Source: Candidula unifasciata (lineage: Eukaryota; Mollusca; Gastropoda; Stylommatophora; Geomitridae). From it: DNA of 64,000 bases. Shown piece after piece: positions 43,968 through 54,872 of the stretch. The notes below the pieces were generated by a model. It saw only the letters and a program-made list of their open reading frames with translations, did no database searches and was not told where the DNA came from. Position numbers and translations under genes: made by a program. Location of the stretch: NCBI GenBank assembly GCA_905116865.2, contig CAJHNH020000229.1, forward strand, positions 190,001 to 254,000, in the 5' to 3' direction. Numbering within the stretch: position 1 is the stretch's first letter; each line of letters starts with the position of its first letter.

Positions 43968-45300
43968 CCTTAGTTCACACCAGCACCATACTGTCTCTTG
44001 AATGTGTAGCTTTTATGACACCAGCACCATACGGTCTCTTGCATGTGTAGCTTTTATGACACCAGTACCATACAGTCTCTTGTATGTGTGGCTTTTATGA
44101 CACCAGTACCATACGGTCTCTTGAATGTGTAGCTTTTATGACACCAGTACCATACGGTCTCTTGAATGTGTAGCTTTTATGACACCAGTACCATACAGTC
44201 TCTTGTATGTGTGGCTTTTATCACACCAGTACCATACGGTCTCTTGAATGTGTAGCTTTTATGACACCAGCACCATACAGTCTCTTGTATGTGTAGCTTT
44301 TATGACACCAGTACCATACGGTCTCTTGTATGTGTAGCTTTTATGACACCAGTACCATACGGTCTCTTGAATGTGTGGCTTTATAGACACATACGGTTTC
44401 TTGCAGTACCATACGGTCTCTCTTGAATGTGTAGCTTTTATGACACCAGTACCATACGGTCTCTTGAATGTGTAGCTTTTATGACACCAGTACCATACAG
44501 TCTCTTGTATGTGTGGCTTTTATCACACCAGTACCATACGGTCTCTTGAATGTGTAGCTTTTATGACACCAGCACCATACGGTCTCTTGTATGTGTAGCT
44601 TTTATGACACCAGTACCATACGGTCTCTTGTATGTGTAGCTTTTATGACACCAGTACCATACGGTCTCTTGAATGTGTGGCTTTTATGACACCAGTACCA
44701 TACGGTCTCTTGAATGTGTAGCTTTTATGACACCAGTACCATACGGTCTCTTGAATGTGTAGCTTTTATGACACCAGCACCATACAGTCTCTTGAATGTG
44801 TAGCTTTTATCACACAACAACACACGGTCTCTTGTATGTGTGGCTTTTATCACACAACAACACACGGTCTCTGGTATGTGTGGCTTTTATCACACAACAA
44901 CACACGGTCTCTTGTATGTGTGGCTTTTATCACACAACAACACACGGTCTCTTGTATGTGTGGCTTTTATCACACAACAACACACGGTCTCTTGTATGTG
45001 TGGCTTTTATAACACAACACCACACGGTCTCTTGTGTGTGAGGCTTTTATCACACCAGCACCACACGGTCTCTTGTATGTGTAGCTTTTATCACACCAGC
45101 ACCACACGGTCTCTGGTATGTGTGGCTTTTATCACACCAGCACCACACGGTCTCTTGTGTGTGTGTCTTTTATCACACCAGCACCACACGGTCTCTTGTG
45201 TGTGTGGCTTTTATCGCACCAGCACCACACGGTCTCTTGTGTGTGTGGCTTTTATCACACCAGCACCACACGGTCTCTGGTGTGTGTGGCTTATGCCACA
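43968..45300. repeat. 41-bp minisatellite in three subfamilies, about 32 copies
   Basis: Left (to 44,800): units with GTCTCTTGAATGTGTAGCTT, TTATGACACC and AGTACCATACG. Middle (44,800-45,030): CACACAACAACACACGG. Right (45,030-45,295): CACACCAGCACCACACGG with TGTGTGTGGC. The middle and right blocks look like successive local expansions. Array frames at 44755-45355 are not genes. Confidence 0.95.
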
Positions 45301-46089
45301 GCAGACCTCGTTTGGTCTACTCTTGATTACAACTGATATTTTGTTGTTGCTGTAACTGACATTGACATCCCTGTCCATCTGGACTAAAATAAGGAGCAGG
45401 AATTGTAAAAGGTAGTGAATAGGGCTAGTGTAATATTTACCACATCATCCTTCAAGTACCAGTACAACTACTAAAATAATGTCACTGCTATCTGTGTTAC
45501 CATCGGAGTAGACAGAGAGTCGTGAGCCAGAAGATTTGGTTCCGCATGGCTAGTGCTGTCGCCACAGACTGGTCAGGTTAGGATGTATAATTTCACTTGC
45601 CGACAGAAGAACGCCATAACCTTACCGGCGGTCTTCACATGAGAGCACTATGGTGTAACAGCCCAACCACAACTATTACTGCTGCTGCTACTTTAAGTGG
45701 GTAAAGCAGTTACTGTGACTTAAAGCTCTCTCAGTTAATAGTTTGCCTCCCCCCCCCTCCCCGCCCACCCCCCCCCCCCAAATTCACCGACAACTCTTTC
45801 CCACATTGAAGTAGTTGGTAAAAAAAAAAAAAACACCTGAAAAGCAAATGAACACAGGAAAAAAACACCATAATTAGGAAATGAACGCCATTGTAAACAG
45901 CACAGCTTAAAATTCCAACACAGATGAAATAACTAAATCTAAATGAAAATAAATGAAAATCTATAAAATTTCAGCGTAACCATGCAATCGGAAAGTTTAA
46001 CAATGCAATCATAAGTATTCGAAATGGTCAAATTTAATTATCAAATGGTTTACCCATTTACTGTTTTTTTTTTTTTTTTTTAATATTAA
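45301..46089. other. Gene-free spacer with homopolymers
   Basis: ATGGCTAGTGCTGTCGCCAC (45,546-45,565) recurs near-identically at 46,096 (ATGGCTAGTGCTGTCACCAC), pointing to a shared dispersed repeat. C runs lie at 45751-45780 and an A run at 45821-45834. No gene. Confidence 0.5.
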
Positions 46090-46159
46090 GGCAACATGGC
46101 TAGTGCTGTCACCACGACAGAGCAGATGAGGATATTATTTTGGTCCGGGGTATAAAAAA

Positions 46160-46245
46160 AAAAAAAATTAACTACTGCGGATTCGAACCCAGGTCTACCG
46201 CACTTGAACCCAGTGTTCTAACCATTCGACCAAGCAGCCACTTAA
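46160..46245 (-). mobile_element. tRNA-like SINE head, antisense
   Basis: Minus strand: GGCTGCTTGGTCGAATGGTT, a mid region, then CCTGGGTTCGAATCCGC with a perfect box B GGTTCGAATCC. The acceptor ends do not pair as a tRNA, so it is a SINE head and not a tRNA gene. A poly(A) run on + (46154-46167) adjoins it. Confidence 0.55.
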
Positions 46246-46900
46246 TCGGAACAACGAAAAGAGAACACAACTATTAGACATATGTGTCCCTACCACTGTG
46301 TCGCGATTAAAACACAATTCAAAACCGCCGGCAATTGTTTTCTCGTAGACAGATACTCCAGATATATTAATGAAATAGAAATCGCACGTATCTAACACGG
46401 TTAATGAAGTTAATGTCGCAGCCGCTGTCTGCGCCGACGTCGAGATAGTCCTCGATTGCCCCCCCCCCCCCCCCCCCCATCGAAGGTTGTTTGAAAAAAA
46501 AAACAGAAAATAGAAATCGTGTTTAATATGGTTATTGAGATAGAGATGGTCTTGTTTGCTGTACCACGACCTACTCTATGTATTAGTATTAGAGAAGGCG
46601 TTGGCTGCACGTAACTCGCCGGCGAATGGTAAATACGGCGCATGCGCGATTACTAACGTGGCTATAATTAGAAATCACTAAAGTTATAAATATTAGTTAC
46701 GTAAATTTTGGCATAAATTGTGGTCACCTATCTCTAACAGTGACAGGTTGAATTTCAAACCACGACGGTTCAAAATCCGGTATCACAACAAACATTTCCT
46801 GAAAATTTCAGCTAAATCGGTTCAGTAGTTTCCGAGTCTATAGAGACCAAACAAACACACAAACATTGATTTTTATATATATATAGATAAAAACACTTCT
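46246..46900. other. Gene-free spacer ending in a retroelement-like 3' tail
   Basis: Holds a C run (46460-46479). At 46,795-46,890 there is TTCAGCTAAATCGGTTCAGT, AGTTTCCGAG, CAAACAAACACACAAACA and a TATATATATAGAT end. In my recollection this kind of sequence recurs at the 3' ends of many animal LINE/SINE elements. The family is not identified. Confidence 0.45.
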
Positions 46901-47166
46901 CCATGTTGTTCGTCGAGAAGTCTAGGTGTCTGTTCCACTGTTGCAGGAACAGTTAAAGTCTAGGACTCTTATCCTACATCAGTCAAACACATTTTGGAAA
47001 CCAATCGACACTCACTGGATGGTGCCGGTAGTATCACCACAGGACCGACCTGTGAGTTGCAGACTTTTATTTCGATTAGGAAAAACTATATGATCGGAGA
47101 AGTATATATCTCCTCATTCTAAATTTGTAAATATTTAAGCAGTCAGAATCGTGAGGCAAGGCGACT

Positions 47167-47236
47167 ACGTGAACCAGAGTCGGTTGTGCGTGAACCAGAG
47201 CCGGCTGTACGTGAACTAGAGCCGGCTGTACGTGAA
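47167..47236. repeat. 21-bp repeat, about 3.5 copies
   Basis: The unit is GTGAACCAGAGCCGGCTGTA plus C with ACTAG/ACCAG variants. Confidence 0.85.
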
Positions 47237-47741
47237 CTAGAGTTGCAGTCTATTTCTGTCAGAGAGACGACGAGCAAGGAAGGCGAAACTCACCACACGA
47301 GCGATAACACAGTGAAGATGGAAGAGGAGTATATGTTGCTGATATCTTGCAAATAGTTCTGTTATATCAAAAGGCCTGAGATTCGCCCGGCCGTTTCTAG
47401 AAACATAACTTCGACTGCTGGCGAAGATTCGTTTGATAACCACATCTTGGAACACATTTATCAACAACATTAGTTTCTTATCAAAGCAGATAAGTGTTGC
47501 ATTTCTAGCTCAAGTTATCTTTTCATACAAACCCCCTCTTCAACACAATTTACTTCTGCTTCTTCTCCCTCTGCTGTCTGGGGCTAACATTTTTCAAGAA
47601 TTTTTTTTCTGTCTATTTCTGTTGGTGATAGCTTCTACAACATGGCTGAGATAGATGCAGGTGTGGGTAAATCTGGAGTGTTATAAATTGTACATAAACT
47701 AGAGAGTCATAGGTAAATAATGTCTCTTATCTACTGGCATA
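47237..47741. other. Gene-free spacer
   Basis: Unique sequence. Minus- and plus-strand frames of 73-77 codons show no motif. Confidence 0.5.
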
Positions 47742-47812
47742 CGGGAGGAGTGGAAGATGGGATGGGAGGAGTGGAATATGGGATGGGAGGAGTACAATAT
47801 GGGATGGGAGAA
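47742..47812. repeat. 21-bp repeat, about 3.5 copies
   Basis: The unit is GGGAGGAGTGGAATATGGGA plus T, purine-rich. Confidence 0.9.
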
Positions 47813-47917
47813 ATGAAACAGGCAAGACAGGACAATATGAATCTGAGAAAACAGGGGCTGGTGAGGAGATGAGAATGAAAACGTTTAGATAAGTGCCAGT
47901 GTTGGTTTTGGTTGTGG

Positions 47918-48952
47918 ACGTCGTAGCAGCAGCAGTAGAGCAGGCATCAGCAACAGTAGTAGCAGCAGTAGAACAGGCATCAGCAACAGTAGTAGCAGCA
48001 GTAGAACAGGCATCAGCAACAGTAGCAGCAGCAGTAGAACAGGCATCAGCAACAGTAGTAGCAGCAGTAGAACAGGCATCAGCAACAGTAGTAGCAGCAG
48101 TAGAACAGGCATCAGCAACAGTAGCAGCAGCAGTAGAACAGGCATCAGCAACAGTAGTAGCAGCAGTAGAACAGGCATCAGCAACAGCAAAGCAGCAGTA
48201 GAACACAGGCATCAGCAACAGTAGCAGCAGCAGTAGAACAGGCATCAGCAACAGTAGTAGCAGCAGCAGGCATCAGCAACAGCAGCATCAGTAGAAACAG
48301 TAGTAGCAGCAGTAGTAGAACAGGCATCAGCAACAGTAGTAGCAGCAGTAGTTAGCAGGCATCAGCAACAGTAGCATCAGCACAGCATCAGTAGCAGCAG
48401 CAGTAGAACAGGCATCAGCAACAGTAGTAGCAGCAGTAGAACAGGCATCAGCAACAGTAGTAGCAGCAGTAGAGCAGGCATCAGCAACAGTAGTAGCAGC
48501 AGTATAACAGGCATCAGCAACAGTAGTAGCAGCAGTAGTACCGGCATCAGCAACAGTAGTAGCAGCAGTAGAACAGGCATCAGTAACAGTAGTAGCAGCA
48601 GTAGTATCGGCATCAGCAACAGTAGTACCGGCATCAGCAACAGTAGTAGCAGCAGTAGTACAGACGTCCGCAACAGTAGTAGCAGCAGTAGTACAGACAT
48701 CAGCAACAGTAGTAGCAGCAGTAGTACAGACATCAGCAACAGTAGTAGCAGCAGTAGTACAGACATCAGCAACAGTAGTAGCAGCAGTAGTTCAGACATC
48801 AGCAACAGTAGTAGCAGCAGTAGTACCGGCATCAGCAACAGTAGTAGCAGCAGTAGTACCGGCATCAGCAACAGTAGTAGCAACAGTAGAACAGACATCA
48901 GCAACAGTAGTAGCAGCAGTAGAAAAGTCATCAGCAACAGTAGTAGCAACAG
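47918..48952. repeat. 33-bp minisatellite on an AGC/AGT core, about 31 copies
   Basis: The unit contains CATCAGCAACAGTAGTAGCA and GCAGTAGAACAGG. The right part replaces AACAGG by TACAGA or TACCGG. A damaged stretch at 48,180-48,400 separates two regular halves. The 11-codon unit produces Ala/Val-rich plus frames and Leu-rich minus frames (102 to 190 codons) that are not genes. Confidence 0.95.
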
Positions 48953-49150
48953 GATGGATAGATGGATAATGAATTGAGAGCAGGCGGACTGAGAGCCAGG
49001 TAGGTAAGTTGAAATATAAAAATGATAGATAGGGAGTTAGATTTTTTAATGGATGGTTGGACGGAAAGACAAACAGAAAGGAAACAGAAAGATGGGAATG
49101 TAGAAATGATAGATAGGTAGGTAGATATAAGAATGGATGGATAGACACCC
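48953..49150. repeat. Degenerate GGAT/GATA-rich patch
   Basis: GGATGGATAGATGGATAATG, AATGATAGATAGGTAGGTAG and similar blocks are loosely repeated about 60-70 bp apart. Confidence 0.6.
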
Positions 49151-49601
49151 CGTCAGAGAGACATGTGGTAATGTGGAAATGATAGGGAGGTAGGTAGAAA
49201 TGTTAGTGAGGGAAAGAGGAGAGAAAGGTTAACTGTAGGGGCAGCCAAGAAATATTTCCACTTGCAGAAGTGGAATCACCTGATCCGCTGCTCTGTTGAG
49301 AAAGGAAGGAGATGTCCCTGGTGTTTCAGACAAACTCTATCGCCACTGATGCTCCGGCAATTCAATCTTGCTGGTTGGGGAAGAGCCGGGGTCCTCAGGT
49401 CGTTCTCCTTCAGCGCTGGATCAGACTAAACACCTGGAGATAGTTGCTGGTGGAAAGATGATCTACAGGTATCCGCGCGTTTACACAAGACTTAGAGAGG
49501 GACAGCTGAACTCACAGCAGATCGTCTGTCTGGGCAACTGAACACAGATCCGACCATGTTTGCCTTTGCTGGGTGTGAATTTTTTGACTGACTGACTTTC
49601 T
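49151..49601. other. Gene-free spacer
   Basis: Mixed sequence with no gene or tandem unit recognised. Confidence 0.5.
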
Positions 49602-49645
49602 ACTCACACAAGCGATAAACACCCGATCACACAATGTGCCATCAG
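49602..49645 (-). mobile_element. Dispersed-repeat 3' end, antisense, abutting the 40-bp array
   Basis: Minus strand: TGATGGCACATTGTGTGATC, GGGTGTTTATCGCTTGTGTG. This matches GTATGGTGGCACTTTGTGTC, ACCGGGAGTTTATCGCTTGTGTGA (split here) at 54403-54442. The array's first unit begins at the end of the shared block. Confidence 0.6.
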
Positions 49646-52600
49646 ACTTGAGAATCTGTGAACTAGAGGTAACTACAGACATAGGTAACTACAGACATCA
49701 GACTTAAGAATCTGTGAACTAGAGGTAACTACATACACCAGACTTAAGAATCTGTGAACTAAAGGTAACAACAGACATCAGACTTGAGAATCTGTGAACT
49801 AGAGGTAACTACAGACACCAGACTTAAGAATCTGTGAACTAAAGGTAACTACATACACCAGACTTGAGAATCTGTGAACTAGAGATAACTACAGACATCA
49901 GACTTAAGAATCTGTGAACTAGAGGTAACTACATACACCAGACTTGAGAATCTGTGAACTAAAGGTAACTACAGACACCAGACTTAAGAATCTGTGAACT
50001 ATAGGTAACTAGAGACATCAGACTTGAGAATCTGTGAACTAAAGGTAACTACATACACCAGACTTAAGAATCTGTGAACTAAAGGTAACTACAGACATCA
50101 GACTTGAGAATCTGTGAACTAGAGGTAACTACATACACCAGACTTAAGAATCTGTGAACTAGAGGTAACTACAGACACCAGACTTGAGAATCTGTGAACT
50201 AAAGGTAACTACAGACACCAGACTTAAGAATCTGTGAACTAAAGGTAACAACAGACATCAGACTTGAGAATCTGTAAACTAGAGGTAACTACAGACACCA
50301 GACTTAAGAATCTGTGAACTAAAGGTAACTACATACACCAGACTTGAGAATCTGTGAACTAGAGATAACTACAGACATCAGACTTAAGAATCTGTGAACT
50401 AGAGGTAACTACATACACCAGACTTGAGAATCTGTGAACTAGAGGTAACTACAGATATCAGACTGAGAATCTGTGAACTAAAGGTAACTACAGACACCAG
50501 ACTTGAGCATCTGTGAACTAGAGGTAACTACATACACCAGACTTAAGAATCTGTGAACTAGAGGTAACTACAGACACCAGACTTGAGAATCTGTGAACTA
50601 AAGTTAACTACAGACACCAGACTTAAGAATCTGTGAACTATAGGTAACTACAGACATCAGACTTGAGAATCTGTGAACTAAAGGTAACTACATACACCAG
50701 ACTTAAGAATCTGTGAACTAGAGGTAACTACAGACACCAGACTTGAGAATCTGTGAACTAAAGGTAACTACAGACACCAGACTTAAGAATCTGTGAACTA
50801 TAGGTAACTACAGACATCAGACTTGAGAATCTGTGAACTAGAGGTAACTACATACACCAGACTTGAGAATCTGTGAACTAGAGGTAACTACAGACATCAG
50901 ACTTGAGAATCTGTGAACTAGAGGTAACTACATACACCAGACTTGAGAATCTGTGAACTAGAGGTAACTACAGACACCAGACTTAAGAATCTGTGAACTA
51001 AAGGTAACTACATACACCAGACTTAAGAATCTGTGAACTAAAGGTAACAACAGACATCAGACTTGAGAATCTGTGAACTAAAGGTAACTACATACACCAG
51101 ACTTGAGAATATGTGAACTAGAGATAACTACAGACATCAGACTTAAGAATCTGTGAACTAGAGGTAACTACAGACACCAGACTTGAGAATCTGTGAACTA
51201 AAGGTAACTACAGACACCAGACTTAAGAATCTGTGAACTAAAGGTAACTACATACACCAGACTTGAGAATCTGTGAACTAGAGATAACTACAGACATCAG
51301 ACTTAAGAATCTGTGAACTAGAGGTAACTACATACACCAGACTTGAGAATCTGTGAACTAAAGGTAACTACAGACACCAGACTTAAGAATCTGTGAACTA
51401 TAGGTAACTAGAGACATCAGACTTGAGAATCTGTGAACTAAAGGTAACTACATACACCAGACTTAAGAATCTGTGAACTAAAGGTAACTACAGACATCAG
51501 ACTTGAGAATCTGTGAACTAGAGGTAACTACATACACCAGACTTAAGAATCTGTGAACTAGAGGTAACTACAGACACCAGACTTGAGAATCTGTGAACTA
51601 AAGGTAACTACAGACACCAGACTTAAGAATCTGTGAACTAAAGGTAACAACAGACATCAGACTTGAGAATCTGTAAACTAGAGGTAACTACAGACACCAG
51701 ACTTAGGAATCTGTGAACTAAAGGTAACTACATACACCAGACTTGAGAATCTGTGAACTAGAGATAACTACAGACATCAGACTTAAGAATCTGTGAACTA
51801 GAGGTAACTACATACACCAGACTTGAGAATCTGTGAACTAGAGGTAACTACAGATATCAGACTGAGAATCTGTGAACTAAAGGTAACTACAGACACCAGA
51901 CTTGAGCATCTGTGAACTAGAGGTAACTACATACACCAGACTTAAGAATCTGTGAACTAGAGGTAACTACAGACACCAGACTTGAGCATCTGTGAACTAA
52001 AGTTAACTACAGACACCAGACTTAAGAATCTGTGAACTAGAGGTAACTACAGACATCAGACTTGAGAATCTGTGAACTAAAGGTAACTACATACACCAGA
52101 CTTAAGAATCTGTGAACTAGAGGTAACTACAGACACCAGACTTGAGAATCTGTGAACTAAAGGTAACTACAGACACCAGACTTAAGAATCTGTGAACTAT
52201 AGGTAACTACAGACATCAGACTTGAGAATCTGTGAACTAGAGGTAACTACATACACCAGACTTGAGAATCTGTGAACTAGAGGTAACTACAGACATCAGA
52301 CTTGAGAATCTGTGAACTAGAGGTAACTACATACACCAGACTTGAGAATCTGTGAACTAGAGGTAACTACAGACACCAGACTTGAGAATCTGTGAACTAA
52401 AGGTAACTACAGACACCAGACTTAAGAATCTGTGAACTATAGGTAACTACAGACATCAGACTTGAGAATCTGTGAACTAGAGGTAACTACATACACCAGA
52501 CTTGAGAATCTGTGAACTAGAGGTAACTACATACACCAGACTTGAGAATCTGTGAACTAGAGGTAACTACAGACATCAGACTTGAGAATCTGTGAACTAA

Positions 52601-52778
52601 AGGTAACTACAGACATCAGACTTGAGAATCTGTGAACTAGAGGTAACTACAGACATCAGACTTGAGAATCTGTGAACTATAGGTAACTACAGACACCAGA
52701 CTTGAGAATCTGTGAACTAGAGGTAACTCAGACATCAGACTTGAGAATCTGTGAACTAGAGGTAACTACAGACATCAG
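49645..52778. repeat. 40-bp minisatellite with 1,399-bp higher-order duplication, about 78 copies
   Basis: The unit contains GACTTGAGAATCTGTGAACT and AGAGGTAACTACAGACACCA. TTAAG and TTGAG alternate in much of the array, giving an 80-bp sub-period. Rare markers repeat 1,399 bp apart: AAAGGTAACAACAG with CTGTAAACT (50241, 51640), ATAGGTAACTAGAG (50001, 51400), and CAGATATCAGACTGAG with a 1-bp deletion (50452, 51851). The duplication spans about 49,790-50,980 and 51,189-52,380. Confidence 0.97.
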
Positions 52779-52788
52779 GGCGGGTGGC

Positions 52789-52791
52789 GTG

Positions 52792-52847
<56 letters not shown>

Positions 52848-52860
52848 GGTGGGGGGGGGG
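52789..52860. repeat. (GT)n, (GGGT)n and G run
   Basis: About 25 GT dimers (one TTT interruption), then three GGGT tetramers and about 12 G. Confidence 0.97.
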
Positions 52861-52916
52861 CAGGCGGCGGTGGCATCACATGCAGGAAGATGGAATTGCA
52901 GGTTGACGTGAGCAAC

Positions 52917-53075
52917 TGAGTGGGTGTCTGGCTCATGTGCCGACTTGAGCTGATCTTTGGAGCTTGGTTCATAAGTTGATCTAAGTGGGTGTCTGAGGCG
53001 GGGTTCATGTGTCGATCTGAGTGGGTGTCTGAGGCTGGGTTCATGTGTCGATCTGAGTGGGTGTCTGACCCTGGG
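52917..53075. repeat. 36-bp repeat, about 4 copies
   Basis: The unit contains GAGTGGGTGTCTGAGGC and GGGTTCATGTGTCGATCT. The first copy is diverged. Confidence 0.9.
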
Positions 53076-53239
53076 TTATCCCCCAGGATGTTTGAATTCT
53101 CAGCCTCTCTGATGCTATCCCAACGTCACGTGACACAGAGATGGAACTTAAGACGTAATATTTTCCAGACAGGAAGTTTATTAATAAAATATGCGCGCTG
53201 AGATATTTTTGAGAATTGGCGGGTGTGTTTTGGGGAATC

Positions 53240-53450
53240 TGATTTATATTAATGCAATCTATCCCCGCGATGAGAAAAGCGTGGGTATGTCTGTGGAATG
53301 AGGTGTAGCCACGTCGTGAACACCTTGAAAGAAAATATAATTGGTTGGTTTAATAAGAACACAATCACCAGAGACATAGTTAACGTTGTGGCTAGGACAC
53401 CTTCATCAGTGCATATAAAATAACGTTGATGCAACTGCATTATACAAAGT
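53240..53450 (-). other. Degenerate retroelement remnant with hammerhead-like core
   Basis: Minus strand, 53409 to 53385: CTGATGA, then a weak stem AGGTGTCCTAGCC, then ACAACGTTAAC. The order matches CTGATGA...GCAACGTCC at 7419-7446. TCTTATTAAACCAACC follows downstream. The GAAAC half of a hammerhead core is changed, so no activity is expected. The element type is inferred from the shared motif only. Confidence 0.3.
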
Positions 53451-53464
53451 TACCAAGCATTAAA

Positions 53465-53694
53465 TGCCCGGCTCTCTAGCGAAGTTGGTTAAACCTGACG
53501 TTCGCGGCGGCCGGGTGACGAACTCCGTGTGGTCCGGGTTCACTCCCGGGGGTAGGCAGAAAAGCCACATTTCTCCCAGATTAACGGTACCTATAATGGA
53601 ATCAAGGCCGAAGGGTTGCGATATCCATAGTACCGAGCCAAAGGGTTTACAACTCATGGTTTCTGGATACGTAAAAAAAAAAAAAAAAAAAAAA
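53465..53694 (+). mobile_element. Poly(A) SINE with perfect 13-bp target-site duplication
   Basis: The tRNA-like head has a box A-like TAGCGAAGTTGG and a box B-like GGTTCACTCCC (about 53528-53538). The unique body has AATCAAGGCCGAAGGGTTGC. The tail is about 23 A (53672-53694). The repeat ACCAAGCATTAAA flanks it exactly (53452-53464 and 53695-53707). A poly(A) tail with a 13-bp duplication points to LINE-driven insertion, and the intact duplication to a recent one. Confidence 0.9.
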
Positions 53695-53894
53695 ACCAAG
53701 CATTAAAAGACGATTGACCCTACAAATATCCAAATGCACACCAAAGACAAACTGGCGTTGTAGGTCTGTGAACTGTCTGGCAAGGAGGTCATCCAAGGGG
53801 ATCTAAGTGTCTGATGCAGAGAAATGCCCATTTCCACGATTTCTTCTCTAAGAAAGAGATTGACAGAGGAGCTTGAATCAGAAGATCTGATAAT

Positions 53895-54168
53895 TTAAAA
53901 TCATTGATGAAACTGTTGGAACAGTGTAGCAGTAAGGGGAGAGAATCATTGATGAAACTGTTAGAACAGTGTAGCAGTAAGGAAAGAGAATCATTGATGA
54001 AACTTGGAACAGTGTAGCAGAAAGGGAAGAGCATCATTGATGAAACTGTTGGAACAGTGTAGCATTAAGGGGAGAGAATCATTGATGAAACTGTTAGAAC
54101 AGTGTAGCAGTAAGGGGAGAGAATTATTGATGAAACTGTTACAACACTACAGCAGTAACGGGAGAGAA
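53895..54168. repeat. 45-bp minisatellite, 6 copies
   Basis: The unit contains AATCATTGATGAAACTGTTA, GAACAGTGTAGCAGTAAGG and GGAG. One unit lacks the TGT of ACTGTTG. Both strands have array frames. Confidence 0.95.
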
Positions 54169-54239
54169 AGGCGCAATTTGAAGACAAATGTAGATCTCTT
54201 TCAGTGTTACTGTCTCACTCATGCGATATGCCTTTAACC

Positions 54240-54450
54240 AAAGTCGTCCCCATGTTGGATGCCGTTTGTTTGTTTGAAGCCCCACCCTGAATACTGCCGG
54301 GGGCCCTGAATATAGCTGGGGATCCTAAATATAGCCGGGGTTTAGATATGGCCTAAAGGCTGAAAGGGTTCTCTGGGATCTCTCCACGGGTGATTCTCAT
54401 CCGTATGGTGGCACTTTGTGTCACCGGGAGTTTATCGCTTGTGTGATGTC
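54240..54450 (+). mobile_element. Dispersed repeat sharing its 3' end with 49.6 kb
   Basis: Contains three diverged GAATATAGCYGGGG blocks (54,290-54,340). The end GTATGGTGGCACTTTGTGTC, ACCGGGAGTTTATCGCTTG matches the minus strand of 49602-49645. A G run (54462-54474) follows. Probably a SINE; no clear pol III boxes seen. Confidence 0.5.
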
Positions 54451-54872
54451 CCGGGGGTTGGGGGGGGGGGGGGGGTTCGACTACTTACCTACCTCATGCG
54501 ATGAACAGTTTCTTTGATCGGCGAGAAACTGTTCACAATTGACGTTGACGGTATTTTATCATCGCTCCCAGTGGTGCTGCAACTTTCTCTTTCAGGCAGA
54601 AACAGCGGAACAGCACACCCAAGATTTCTGTCACTGATCACTCACACAATATTCTGTCAAGTATCTTCGTCAGGCTTATGTCTGCCTCTCCAGCTTTTTC
54701 TGTGTCTTCTTTGAGGTCTGCCCACTCTTTGAGTCATACAGTTAGTTCTGTGTCATCGTCACATCAAGGTCATCAGTGGTCAGGGAAGATCATGTCTTAC
54801 TGGGACACAATGTCTTGTAGACGCCAGTTTAAGACCTCGTCAGTACGTTCTTCTGCTGTGTAGGTACTGTCT
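54451..54872. other. Gene-free spacer
   Basis: Unique sequence with two overlapping 61-66-codon forward frames of no recognisable type. Confidence 0.5.
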
